Source: Methanobrevibacter sp.
GTDB lineage: Archaea > Methanobacteriota > Methanobacteria > Methanobacteriales > Methanobacteriaceae
Assembly: GCA_017407115.1 (NCBI GenBank)
Contig: JAFQXD010000042.1
Location: 62,001 to 126,000 of the forward strand
Direction: 5' to 3'
DNA length: 64,000 nucleotides
The notes below the pieces were generated by a model that was given only the letters and a program-made list of their open reading frames with translations, ran no database searches and was not told the origin of the DNA. The translations under genes were made by a program, and so were the position numbers. Shown one piece after another: positions 19,701-26,514 of this stretch (position 1 is the stretch's first letter; each line of letters opens with the position of its first letter).

Positions 19701-19874
19701 AATTTCAACTATGGTATTGCGGTTGCACCAGGAAAACCAGATCCAAATACTGGAAAACCAATGGCTGGAACTGGTGAAATAAGATTCCATAATTCTGTTA
19801 TTTGGACTGGTGCATTATGGGCACAAAAAGTTGATCTACAAGGTAACTGTGAAGTTCATTCTTATGGAAATTAA
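16758..19874 (+). CDS. large virion protein with a C-terminal surface-type beta domain
   Basis: 1038 residues of beta-rich, Asn/Thr/Pro-rich sequence without a clear T4 match; baseplate gp7 (1032 residues in T4) has similar length but no motif proves it. The last 140 residues (GTYYFNSVTLG, VRIFVKGDF, then YGIAVAPGKP and WTGALWAQKVDLQG) look like repeat-ladder domains found in bacterial cell-surface and pilus-associated proteins, so this part may have come from a host and may bind a surface polymer. Single-gene late unit between 16735 and the terminator at 19880. Confidence 0.7.
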   Translation: MDFNISENSTDARYFLTVEFTEPILPFLMNGTFNISIKDMLMMTTINIDSLDVLLNQYGLTVPYRTSIQDQLDNSLINNKGIVITIPNDNTLSFTMIPRCMEINTNKIIGFYDSMINIHAELNGTEVDVNTTAKLYPRLVRSDTLDKYAPEPDPVLPSNVDRCCYTYPDIYQDNTKKITHNVVYNTDSEFYANSTTSANTPPEEVPSYVSKLSAYFTAEEADGFIPDWKNVVSWLYNDRNKSHVDVDWECLDTHQPSVYTTYVVGNSDDVEIPEIYWLTISAYQINQYVFAKNLPPNRYENKLFFGLSAEHIDIYPPLDPVHELYMPDTLTITPVNPTYVFLGDDTHTEYPCPTRVLEINDYSVPRIIQDGVEHFEINFNPNNNGRNAFLYDRNYDNNIYCSLNVRYFDVNNNIIPTGSLPWETVYSNPFGALILDNEIESSNIEVTIKDIENVMLHYNSIDHAVVSAHMEVNLDTALLTVDSETNKAPIEQAPYWISRDYALTTGWRYIDSVQTIWNKYEHPAPEVEYRAPAQINMDILPQYASTNDSSWKTSPNRILNVNANTPDEIEFGRELLTISINPSNLNNFIASASDRLDVTYYINYPGSHRGEDATIMTTFGTEPVPETETFSVPANTSEPLTANINLSGELDEDATITIAAELVLYDPNGTREQEIKDRYHVDLSMLPDWNKIPAVTLNWTRRYTEPFIPDPWNEFDKYVIFTQSELDIDNSYIGVKSITAPCVKVNNGGIVESELFITGKKKIPDTTSACLSFINANTTKTLADGRVIDYTSAKDYPTTKLTHEYGGDLYGNIEALSDFKVHIADDADYPEFINTNPSYIGNNVDGGGYLEDLIIPIEEPPELVQLDNVEFIGEESIIRDTDATINLDASVNNHYDELRCGDRGIINLKKGTYYFNSVTLGVGTQINIENNLGDDEYVRIFVKGDFNAANTIDINNPNVNLKSFMIYSHEGNIDFAAKTSNNFNYGIAVAPGKPDPNTGKPMAGTGEIRFHNSVIWTGALWAQKVDLQGNCEVHSYGN

Positions 19875-19879
19875 AAAAG

Positions 19880-19906
19880 AAAACCGGTTTTAAAACCGGT
19901 TTTTTA
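19880..19906. terminator. bidirectional terminator (AAAACCGG type)
   Basis: AAAACCGGTTTT/AAAACCGGTTTT hairpin between convergent genes, third copy of this cassette. Confidence 0.85.
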
Positions 19907-19924
19907 ATTTAAAATTTTTAATTA

Positions 19925-20299
19925 TTAAACAGCTGCAGGTGCTGGAACATCATCGTGTTTGCAACATTTACAACTGAAAATTTCAGTATCTGGACCGACC
20001 TTAGTTGGCGGAAGCAACTTATGAGTATGACCGTCACCTACTGGTTGGCAAACACCGTCTTTAATAAAGTGAACGTGACCACCGACCATAGTAATCGGAG
20101 TTTCTTTATTAATGTTTGATGGTTCGTTTAATGCATCGCTAGTTCTACCATAGCCAGTTTCATCAAAAATCCAGTATTCGTGATGATGCGGACCCATAGC
20201 TGAAGAACCTTCAAAAACGTCAGTCACACCGATTTGTGAAGTATTTTCATTCAAAGCCAATGCACATTGTTCATTTACATAATCTGCATATTTTTTCAT
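19925..20299 (-). CDS. His-rich small protein, possible metal-binding virion component
   Basis: 124 residues. N-terminus MKKYADYVNE resembles the T4 internal-protein capsid-targeting peptide (MKTYQEFIAE), including the Glu at the cleavage position. The body contains GPHHHEYW, GGHVHF, GDGHTH and a CKCC cluster, suggesting metal binding. Late promoter 20324 on the minus strand and SD AAGGAA precede it. Divergent from the core protein gene 20353. Function unknown; a packaged or surface protein is inferred from context only. Confidence 0.7.
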   Translation of the reverse strand: MKKYADYVNEQCALALNENTSQIGVTDVFEGSSAMGPHHHEYWIFDETGYGRTSDALNEPSNINKETPITMVGGHVHFIKDGVCQPVGDGHTHKLLPPTKVGPDTEIFSCKCCKHDDVPAPAAV

Positions 20300-20323
20300 A
20301 GTAATTCCTTTTAATCGTTATAT

Positions 20324-20335
20324 TATTTATAAATA
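20324..20335. promoter_or_regulatory. palindromic divergent late promoter
   Basis: TATTTATAAATA palindrome: minus TATAAATA (20324-20331) toward 20299 and plus TATAAATA (20328-20335) toward 20353. Confidence 0.8.
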
Positions 20336-20352
20336 AATATAAGGAGAAAGCC

Positions 20353-20625
20353 ATGAAAGAGATTAATGAAGGACTTTTTAAAGATAAATATCAGAGATAT
20401 AAAGAGGCAGTTATTAGCATTTTAAAGTCTCGTGGTATTAATGCTTTGGCATTAGGACATTATTTAGACGCATATTGTAGAGATTTTTTTGCAGATAAAA
20501 TGTCTGCTGACGATTGTGCTACATCTATTGCAGAAAATAGACTTGCAAAAGAGAAAGCAATGGTTGCAGAAGCAATGCGAATTATGCGTGAACATGGGTA
20601 TAGGGTAAAGCCATACAAGAAATAA
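20353..20625 (+). CDS. small head or prohead core-type protein with the EAxxI..xHGYRV motif
   Basis: 90 residues, helical, basic at the end. Residues 72-85 (AEAMRIMREHGYRV) match the short motif seen at the N-termini of 2163, 24746 and 27660 proteins. Directly precedes the scaffold and capsid genes, as the small prohead core genes 67/68 do in T4; that correspondence is positional only. SD AAGGAGA, late promoter 20328, terminator at 20649. Confidence 0.7.
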   Translation: MKEINEGLFKDKYQRYKEAVISILKSRGINALALGHYLDAYCRDFFADKMSADDCATSIAENRLAKEKAMVAEAMRIMREHGYRVKPYKK

Positions 20626-20648
20626 TATAAAAATATATCAATAATAGA

Positions 20649-20675
20649 CCAACTATAAGATATAGTTGGCTTTTT
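20649..20675 (+). terminator. terminator
   Basis: CCAACTATA (20649-20657) pairs with TATAGTTGG (20661-20669), then a T run. Confidence 0.8.
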
Positions 20676-20711
20676 CTGTTTAAATTTTAACAAAAAAATC
20701 AATTTTTAACC

Positions 20712-20719
20712 TATAAATA
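20712..20719 (+). promoter_or_regulatory. late promoter
   Basis: TATAAATA upstream of the scaffold gene; SD GGAGGA before ATG 20763. Confidence 0.8.
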
Positions 20720-20762
20720 AAATATAAAGAATAAAATTCTATGTTAAATTGGAGGAATCAAA

Positions 20763-21740
20763 ATGGATAAAATTCTTGAAACCCTTTCCCAAAAATTCTC
20801 AGCAGAAGAATTGAATGAGGTCAAAAAGGCTATTGAATTCACTGTTGATGAAAAGGTAAAGGCAAAGTCTGAACAAGAAGCCAAGATGATTGCCAAGAAA
20901 GCTGATGAATTTTGTCAGAAGAAGATTAAGGAAGCTGTTGAAAAGAAGACTGCCGAAATCGAAGAAATTGCTAACAAGTTCTGCGAAGAACGTTGTGAAA
21001 AGTTGAGCAAGGAAGCCGATGCAAAGGTTGAATCTTATAAGAAGAAACTCGAAGAAGCTTCAGAACAGTATATCCTTGAATATTTCGATGAGAAGTTCAC
21101 AGAAAAGTACGGGCAAGAACTCGAAGCTATCGAAGAAAAAGTTATTACAGGCTTGGATAAGTATCTTGAATATAACATCAATGAAAAGATTGGTCCGGAA
21201 ATGATTCAGAAGACTGCATTGCAAGAAACCTGTCAGCCGATTGTTGAAGAGTTCATTCACATTCTTGAAGACAGATATGTTGCACCTAACACCACTGGTT
21301 CTAAGAGAATTCGCGAATTGAAGGCAGAAAATGCTGAAGTCCGTGCATCTCTCCAGAAGCAGCTCGATGAAAACATGCGTCTCGCTGAATTGGTCGAAAG
21401 CACTGGTAAGAAGTCTTTGATTTCTGAAAAGGTTGCTGACCTCTCTGCAGATCAACGTCTCAAAGTTCGTAAGTTCTTCAAGGAAAAGAGCTTGAATGAA
21501 ACTAAGAAGGACATTGATGCTTATATCGAAATGATCCAAGAACAAGCTGACTCTATCAATGCTATGCGTTATGAAAGAGAACAATTGTTCGAAAGTCATG
21601 AAAAGCCGGTTCGCAAGTCTCGCTATGTCGAAGACCGCACGAACGAAACTATTACTGAAAAGTTTAAACCAAAACGCCGTGAATTGAGCGCTCGCGAACG
21701 CATGATGCTTGGTTCCGCTAACCTAATTGATGAAAATTAA
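20763..21740 (+). CDS. 22: prohead scaffold/core protein gp22-like
   Basis: 325 residues (T4 gp22: 269). It is almost wholly charged and helical, with a long coiled coil at about 10-150 and another at 185-270, as expected for the internal scaffold that is degraded by the prohead protease. It lies immediately before the major capsid gene, the T4 order 22-23. A possible protease site, IDE|N, sits at its extreme C-terminus. Its codons match the capsid gene, consistent with high expression. Confidence 0.85.
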   Translation: MDKILETLSQKFSAEELNEVKKAIEFTVDEKVKAKSEQEAKMIAKKADEFCQKKIKEAVEKKTAEIEEIANKFCEERCEKLSKEADAKVESYKKKLEEASEQYILEYFDEKFTEKYGQELEAIEEKVITGLDKYLEYNINEKIGPEMIQKTALQETCQPIVEEFIHILEDRYVAPNTTGSKRIRELKAENAEVRASLQKQLDENMRLAELVESTGKKSLISEKVADLSADQRLKVRKFFKEKSLNETKKDIDAYIEMIQEQADSINAMRYEREQLFESHEKPVRKSRYVEDRTNETITEKFKPKRRELSARERMMLGSANLIDEN

Positions 21741-21769
21741 CTGAAATGCGAAAAATCTAATTTTTCGTT

Positions 21770-21777
21770 TATAAATA
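21770..21777 (+). promoter_or_regulatory. late promoter of the capsid gene
   Basis: TATAAATA about 50 nt before ATG 21828, with SD AGGAGA. Confidence 0.85.
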
Positions 21778-21827
21778 AAATATAGAAATTCAGAAATAAA
21801 GTAATTTTTTAATAGGAGAAAAAACAA

Positions 21828-23150
21828 ATGAAGATTACAAAGACACAAGCCGGTATGATGGAACGCTGGGGCAAGGCTCCGGGCGGACTCTCAGTCGCTG
21901 GCATTAAGGACAATCTTGTCCGTTATAATACTGCACGTCTTTTGGAAAACCAGCAGACTAAGAACCTCGGTTCTGAACTCTTGACTGAAGATTTTACTCA
22001 GGGCGTAGGTGCTCCACTTGGTCTTGACCAGGGTATTCCACACGGTGGTGACGCAAAGGGTGTTTTCGCACCGATTTCTTTGGCACTTGTCCGTCGTGTT
22101 TTCCCACAGCTTTTCGCTAACGTCCTCGTTGGTGTTCAGCCATTGACTGGTCCTGTCGGTCTTGCTTTCGCACTCCGTTACATTTATAAGACCAATAATC
22201 CGAACGAACTCGTTGAAGCCGCATGGAAGGCAGTTCCTCGCTTCTCTGGTTATACCGGTTCTACCGCTAACACAGATGGCGAATGGGATGCTGGTACTGG
22301 TGTTGATACTCAGTCTGCTGAAGGCTGGAAGATCACTGGACCGACCTTCGGTTCTACTGACCCGTCTGTAAGCCGTAAGATGCCAGAACTTGGCCTTATG
22401 CTTAGCCGTCAGTCTATCGTTGCTAAGACCCGTAAGCTCGCTGCTAGCTTCTCTCTCGAATCTGCAGCTGATATTAAGGCTATGCAGGGTATCGAAATGA
22501 TGACTGAAATGATCAACGTTCTCCAGCAGGAAATGACTGCAGAAATGGACCGTGAAACAATCGGTCGCTGCAAGAGCCTCTGTACTCCACGTGTTTACAA
22601 CAAGGCTGATGCTAACCTCTCTGACCAGAACGATGCATTCATTGGACGTAACTCTCAGGAACGTTTCGGTCTCATCATCACTCACATCATGAAGGGTGTT
22701 AACGACATTCGTACCGCTACTCGTCGTGGTGCTGCTAACCTCGCAGTCGTCTCCCCAGACGTTGCTACTGTTCTTCAGGTTGCTAACCCATGGTTCACCA
22801 AGGTTGCTCATGAAGTTAACGGTTCTGCAGTTACTCCGGAAATGGGTACTCTTAACGGTGTTGTTAAGGTCTTCTGTGACCAGTATGCTGTTGACGAATT
22901 CGGTGCAAACGACAACGGTGAAGTTCTCTTAGCATTCAAGGGCTCTAGCCTCTATGATGCAGGTGTTATCTTCTGCCCATACGTTACCGGTGTTGTCAAC
23001 CAGGCAATCGATCCTAACGACTTCTCTCCAAGAGTCGGTATCATGAGCCGTTATGGTTTCGCACACAACATGCTTGGTGCTGAAAACTATTATCGCTTGC
23101 TCAAGTTCAACGGACTCTTCGCAGACGCTCCAGAGTCTCTCGTTTGGTAA
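21828..23150 (+). CDS. 23: major capsid protein gp23-like
   Basis: 440 residues (T4 gp23: 521). The N-terminal propeptide ends at LTE (52-54), fitting the gp21 cleavage rule, and the mature chain would start DFTQGVGAPLG. The rest follows the HK97-type gp23 pattern: MTAEMDRETIGRCK, AANLAVVSPDVATVLQ, VFCDQYAVDEFG, and a C-terminal PRVGIMSRYGFAHN. Codons are strongly biased to C-ending forms, more than in neighbours, as expected for the most abundant protein. The predicted mature N-terminus recurs in the protein at 2163-2750. Confidence 0.95.
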   Translation: MKITKTQAGMMERWGKAPGGLSVAGIKDNLVRYNTARLLENQQTKNLGSELLTEDFTQGVGAPLGLDQGIPHGGDAKGVFAPISLALVRRVFPQLFANVLVGVQPLTGPVGLAFALRYIYKTNNPNELVEAAWKAVPRFSGYTGSTANTDGEWDAGTGVDTQSAEGWKITGPTFGSTDPSVSRKMPELGLMLSRQSIVAKTRKLAASFSLESAADIKAMQGIEMMTEMINVLQQEMTAEMDRETIGRCKSLCTPRVYNKADANLSDQNDAFIGRNSQERFGLIITHIMKGVNDIRTATRRGAANLAVVSPDVATVLQVANPWFTKVAHEVNGSAVTPEMGTLNGVVKVFCDQYAVDEFGANDNGEVLLAFKGSSLYDAGVIFCPYVTGVVNQAIDPNDFSPRVGIMSRYGFAHNMLGAENYYRLLKFNGLFADAPESLVW

Positions 23151-23174
23151 TCGATATTGAACAAACAGATTTAA

Positions 23175-23205
23175 AAATACAGGTCTTTATGGCCTGTATT
23201 TTTAT
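23175..23205 (+). terminator. terminator after the capsid gene
   Basis: AAATACAGG (23175-23183) pairs with CCTGTATTT (23193-23201), followed by T-rich sequence. Confidence 0.85.
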
Positions 23206-23224
23206 TTAATAATAAATAATACAT

Positions 23225-23851
23225 ATGAGATTTAAGGATTTTTACAATTTAAATGAAAGCATTTATGCAAATGTTTCTAAACTTAAAAAACTATTTAATC
23301 TTGCATTAGATGGTGGAAACTTAGATGATTATCTTAGGGTTGATAGATATGCACCAGAAGAATTAATACTTATTTCACCTATGATTTTAGATGAAATTAC
23401 TGAAGAAGAAGTTATAAAAATTTGTGATTCTGCAGGTTTCTATTGTAGTATTCATCACAATGATAAAGGAAAACCTCTTCCATTTGACCCTATCTATATT
23501 ACACCAAAGAACCAGAAAGAACCACTAAATATTGGTGCACAAGAATATTATCATTGTTCTTTAGCTGCAAATTTAGATAAATCTGGTTTACGTTTAAAAT
23601 CAAGAAAGTTCGATAATGATTATGATGTATATGAAGATAGAATTTATTTAGTTCCTGTTGCATTAGCTGGTGATCCAAATGAAATAATAGACATGGTTGC
23701 ATCAGAACATAATTGCGATAAATCTGAAGTTTATGTCTATAAAGTAACTTTACCTAAAGGATATGAAGTCTATCAAGACCCGACTAAGCGTGAAGCAGTA
23801 TATGTAACTAATGCAATTCCACCTAAATATATTACAAAAATAAATCTGTAA
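23225..23851 (+). CDS. possible ADP-ribosyltransferase-fold protein, perhaps head-packaged
   Basis: 208 residues. The start MRFKDFYNLNE resembles the capsid-targeting peptides of T4 internal proteins. The C-terminal 100 residues show YYHCS, then GLRLKSR, a strand RIYLVPVALAG, and a final AVYVTNAIPPKYITKI. That order (H-x-S/T, GL, strand, PPxYI) is seen in ADP-ribosyltransferase/KptA-like folds; the match is weak and not verified. T4 packages the ADP-ribosyltransferase Alt, so a packaged modifier next to the capsid gene would make sense. A near-consensus late box (AATAAATA, 23211) lies 6 nt before the ATG. Confidence 0.6.
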   Translation: MRFKDFYNLNESIYANVSKLKKLFNLALDGGNLDDYLRVDRYAPEELILISPMILDEITEEEVIKICDSAGFYCSIHHNDKGKPLPFDPIYITPKNQKEPLNIGAQEYYHCSLAANLDKSGLRLKSRKFDNDYDVYEDRIYLVPVALAGDPNEIIDMVASEHNCDKSEVYVYKVTLPKGYEVYQDPTKREAVYVTNAIPPKYITKINL

Positions 23852-23881
23852 ACTTTTGCGCAAGAATTACCAAAAAATTTT

Positions 23882-23889
23882 TATAAATA
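23882..23889 (+). promoter_or_regulatory. late promoter
   Basis: TATAAATA about 53 nt before ATG 23943; leader contains SD AGGAGA. Confidence 0.75.
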
Positions 23890-23942
23890 AAATAGGTGTA
23901 TGGGAATGGTCCTGTGCATAGGAAAATTTAGGAGAAATAACC

Positions 23943-24326
23943 ATGAAACGTAGAGAAGACATTTACAATTTGGGTAATGACTACTTCCAGAAGACCGACG
24001 TCTACTTTGTAACTGCTGACGAAGAAGCAGCTAAGTCTGCTGACATTGCTGGCTACAAGGCATATTCTGACGGTTTGTTCCACTTCACTACTCAGCCGGT
24101 TTACGAACTTTCTGGTGGTGTTAGTGCTCTCAATAAGAGAATTTTCAACGTCCTCCCACAATCTGGTTGGGATGCACCTGAATACTTTGATGACGACAAG
24201 ATCGCATCTGGCTTCAGTGCAATCAATGCTGCTTCTGCAGTCTTGAGCCCAGATTATGCAACTGGTATCGTTGTTGGTCTCAATGGTGGTGACACTACAG
24301 ACAAGAAATGGAAGAAACCAGAGTAA
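23943..24326 (+). CDS. abundant-type virion protein, unknown
   Basis: 127 residues with capsid-like codon bias, strong SD and its own late promoter, all suggesting high expression. Sequence shows YFVTADEEAAKSADIAGYKAY and a Gly-rich end (VVGLNGGDTTDKKW). Position directly behind the capsid region is compatible with a head decoration or accessory protein, but no family is recognised. Confidence 0.75.
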   Translation: MKRREDIYNLGNDYFQKTDVYFVTADEEAAKSADIAGYKAYSDGLFHFTTQPVYELSGGVSALNKRIFNVLPQSGWDAPEYFDDDKIASGFSAINAASAVLSPDYATGIVVGLNGGDTTDKKWKKPE

Positions 24327-24355
24327 TCATTAACAGATTATAAACTATTTAAAAG

Positions 24356-24384
24356 ACCTTAGAGTAAAATCTAAGGTTTTTTAT
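24356..24384. terminator. terminator
   Basis: ACCTTAG (24356-24362) pairs with CTAAGGT (24371-24377) followed by TTTTTT; between convergent genes. Confidence 0.75.
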
Positions 24385-24686
24385 TTTAATAATTCTTCAA
24401 TTTTTTTATCAACTTTATAATTTTCTTTTTCCATCATACCGTCCATTGCCCAGGAAATATCTTTTTTAAATTCTTCTTCATTAAATACATATTTTTTGAA
24501 CAATCGTGTATAACCAGCATTAAAGTGAATATAGCATATTAGCTCGTTAGATACTATAGAAATATTACCAAATAGATAATGACGATTAAAGCCAATTAAA
24601 TACATATATTGAGAAATACGACAAGAATAAAGCTTATATTTCTTTATTATGTCAATAATATCTTGTTCAATATATATTCTCTGCAT
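24381..24686 (-). CDS. hypothetical small protein
   Basis: 101 residues, aromatic-rich, unrecognised. It has no SD; TATAAA lies immediately before the ATG, resembling the leaderless late genes but off consensus. Codon use is AT-extreme. It may be a late acquisition or a weakly expressed late protein. Confidence 0.5.
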   Translation of the reverse strand: MQRIYIEQDIIDIIKKYKLYSCRISQYMYLIGFNRHYLFGNISIVSNELICYIHFNAGYTRLFKKYVFNEEEFKKDISWAMDGMMEKENYKVDKKIEELLK

Positions 24687-24700
24687 ATTTTATATATTAA

Positions 24701-24726
24701 AAAACCGGAACGTTAATTCCGGTTTT
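24701..24726 (-). terminator. terminator of the 25693-24746 unit
   Basis: AAAACCGGAA (24701-24710) pairs with TTCCGGTTTT (24717-24726), T run on the minus strand. Confidence 0.8.
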
Positions 24727-24745
24727 ATTTTTATGTAATATTTTA

Positions 24746-25693
24746 TTAGCGTCTATTTCTGTGATAAGCAGACTGTCTAGTACCTGCTGCTAAGTCCATG
24801 TTAGAACCACCGAACATAGTTCCTTGAATAACAAAGAGAACAGCATTTGGTGTTTTTGCAGCCTGAATTCTAGTAGTTAAAGTTCTAAAATATTTATCAC
24901 CTGTTACTTTACGAGCTTTTTCAAGAAATTCTGTTTTTGCGGCTTCAAGACCGATTTCAGAAGCGAGTTTTATAAAATAACCATCTCTGATATATTCTTC
25001 ACAGAGCTGAGAAAGTGGTGTTCCACCAGCAGTTCCGAAACCTTCGTCCAAAGTCATACCTTCTAAATCAAGGTCATCTTCGTAAGATTCATCGACTTTA
25101 TCTTTCTTCCTTGCCCAGAAAGGAACAAAACCAGATTTCTTGCCTTTCTTTTTACCTTTCTTTTTCTTACCTCCACAGCAGCAGCTTTCATCAATATCTT
25201 CGTCTTTATATAAGCTTGGGTCAGCTAAGACTTCTTCATAATCGATACCAGAAAGCGGAGTAGCGACAAGATCCGCAATACGTTCAGCTTCTTCAGTACT
25301 AATGTCATCATTATCTAATGCACGGTCTAAAATTTCATCATAATATTCTGACCAATTCTTGGAGATGACATGATCAATAGCATCGTAAACATCCCAACCT
25401 TGTTCATTTACCAATGTATCAACCCAAGAAGCATACTTTTCTTCATTTGTATCATAATCATTATCATTAGAAATAGAAGCAACGAAGTTAGTAAACTTCT
25501 TATCCATTAATGCAGTTTCATAGGGTGTTTCTTCATCTTCATTAATGATTCGATAGCCAGCACGTTTTGTTACACGTTTTGCCTCTTCGAGTTCTTCACG
25601 AGCAACACGTTGACGGAAAGATTCGCCTTCTGAATTCTTGACAACGTGATAACCTTTGCCTTCTACAATTTTTTTAGCTTCTAAAAATGTCAT
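24746..25693 (-). CDS. probable head-internal protein with two EA-K-IV..GY motifs
   Basis: 315 residues. Residues 1-18 (MTFLEAKKIVEGKGYHVV) and 36-50 (LEEAKRVTKRAGYRI) are two copies of the recurrent motif. The second is followed by INE|D (residues 50-52), a gp21-type site. A middle segment has CCCGG followed by KKKKGKKKGKK, a likely nucleic-acid-binding patch. The C-terminal domain is helical and ends in a basic AYHRNRR. It lies beside the prohead protease gene. I infer a processed DNA-associated head protein. Confidence 0.75.
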   Translation of the reverse strand: MTFLEAKKIVEGKGYHVVKNSEGESFRQRVAREELEEAKRVTKRAGYRIINEDEETPYETALMDKKFTNFVASISNDNDYDTNEEKYASWVDTLVNEQGWDVYDAIDHVISKNWSEYYDEILDRALDNDDISTEEAERIADLVATPLSGIDYEEVLADPSLYKDEDIDESCCCGGKKKKGKKKGKKSGFVPFWARKKDKVDESYEDDLDLEGMTLDEGFGTAGGTPLSQLCEEYIRDGYFIKLASEIGLEAAKTEFLEKARKVTGDKYFRTLTTRIQAAKTPNAVLFVIQGTMFGGSNMDLAAGTRQSAYHRNRR

Positions 25694-25712
25694 ATTAAAG
25701 TCCTTTAATTAC

Positions 25713-25729
25713 TATTTATATTATTTATA
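25713..25729 (-). promoter_or_regulatory. tandem late promoters
   Basis: Two minus-strand TATAAATA boxes (25713-25720 and 25722-25729) in tandem upstream of 25693, with SD AAGG. Confidence 0.75.
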
Positions 25730-25762
25730 ACTTCCTAATTCCGAAAAATTTAAATATTAAAC

Positions 25763-25770
25763 TATAAATA
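25763..25770 (+). promoter_or_regulatory. late promoter of the prohead protease
   Basis: TATAAATA, then SD AAGGA before ATG 25798. Confidence 0.8.
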
Positions 25771-25797
25771 TATTAATAGAATATAAGGAATTTAAAT

Positions 25798-26463
25798 ATG
25801 GAAGCTAAAAAGTTATTAAATGAAGCTGCTATTGCCGAATCAAAGATTCTTAATGAAGAAACTAACGGCGTAAAGCATATGTATATTTCTGGTCCTTTCC
25901 TTCAGGCTGTAGATACTAACAGAAACGGTCGTATCTATTCTAGGGAAATTATTGAAAGAGAAGTTAACAAGTTCCAGGGTCTTATTGAATCTCGTGAAGC
26001 TGTTGGTGAACTTTCTCACCCAGAATCAATCGAAATTAACCCAGACCGTGCAGCAATTTTGATTACTGAATTGAAGATGGACGGTAATCTTGCAATCGGT
26101 AAGGCTAAGGTTCTTACTACCCCATGTGGAAAGATTCTCGAATCCCTTTTGAATGATGGTGTTCGTATGGGTGTTTCCTCTCGTGGAACTGGTAACTTGA
26201 CTGAGGGTAATATGGTTGCAGATGACTATTCTCTTGCAACAATCGATGCTGTTTATATGCCATCTGCTCAGGTTGCTTATGCTGATGCAATGTATGAATC
26301 TGTCCAATATGCTTCTAAGTGGGTTCTTAATGAAGCAACTGGTCTCTATATTGAAAAGAGAGAAAAAGTTGATGAAGCTACTAAGGCATTCAATAAGAAG
26401 GTTGATGATATTGGTTCTAAGATTATCGTTGAAGCCTTCAAGGATTGGTTAAAGTCAATCTAA
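25798..26463 (+). CDS. 21: prohead core protease gp21-like
   Basis: 221 residues (T4 gp21: 212). The catalytic pattern of the gp21 serine protease family is present: NRNGRIYSREI (41-51), GELSHPES with His74, and GVSSRGTG with Ser127/Ser128. The N-terminus has LNE|A and LNE|E, possible self-cleavage sites. The enzyme would remove scaffold and trim capsid and internal proteins at hydrophobic-x-Glu sites, several of which I see in this window. It is separated from the scaffold and capsid genes rather than in the T4 order 21-22-23. Confidence 0.93.
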   Translation: MEAKKLLNEAAIAESKILNEETNGVKHMYISGPFLQAVDTNRNGRIYSREIIEREVNKFQGLIESREAVGELSHPESIEINPDRAAILITELKMDGNLAIGKAKVLTTPCGKILESLLNDGVRMGVSSRGTGNLTEGNMVADDYSLATIDAVYMPSAQVAYADAMYESVQYASKWVLNEATGLYIEKREKVDEATKAFNKKVDDIGSKIIVEAFKDWLKSI

Positions 26464-26483
26464 AATAAATTTACATAAAATAA

Positions 26484-26514
26484 AAATAGAGGTTTTAAAA
26501 CCTCTATTTTTTAT
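26484..26514. terminator. bidirectional terminator
   Basis: AAAATAGAGGTTTT (26484-26497) and AAAACCTCTATTTT (26498-26511) form a symmetric hairpin between convergent genes. Confidence 0.8.

Noticed and set aside
16758-19874. Identification as baseplate gp7 from its length
   Set aside because: Length alone matches; no recognisable gp7 motif and a surface-type C-terminus make the name unsafe.
21891-22811. 306-residue minus-strand open frame across the capsid gene
   Set aside because: Antisense shadow of the codon-biased capsid gene with no promoter, SD or protein-like composition.
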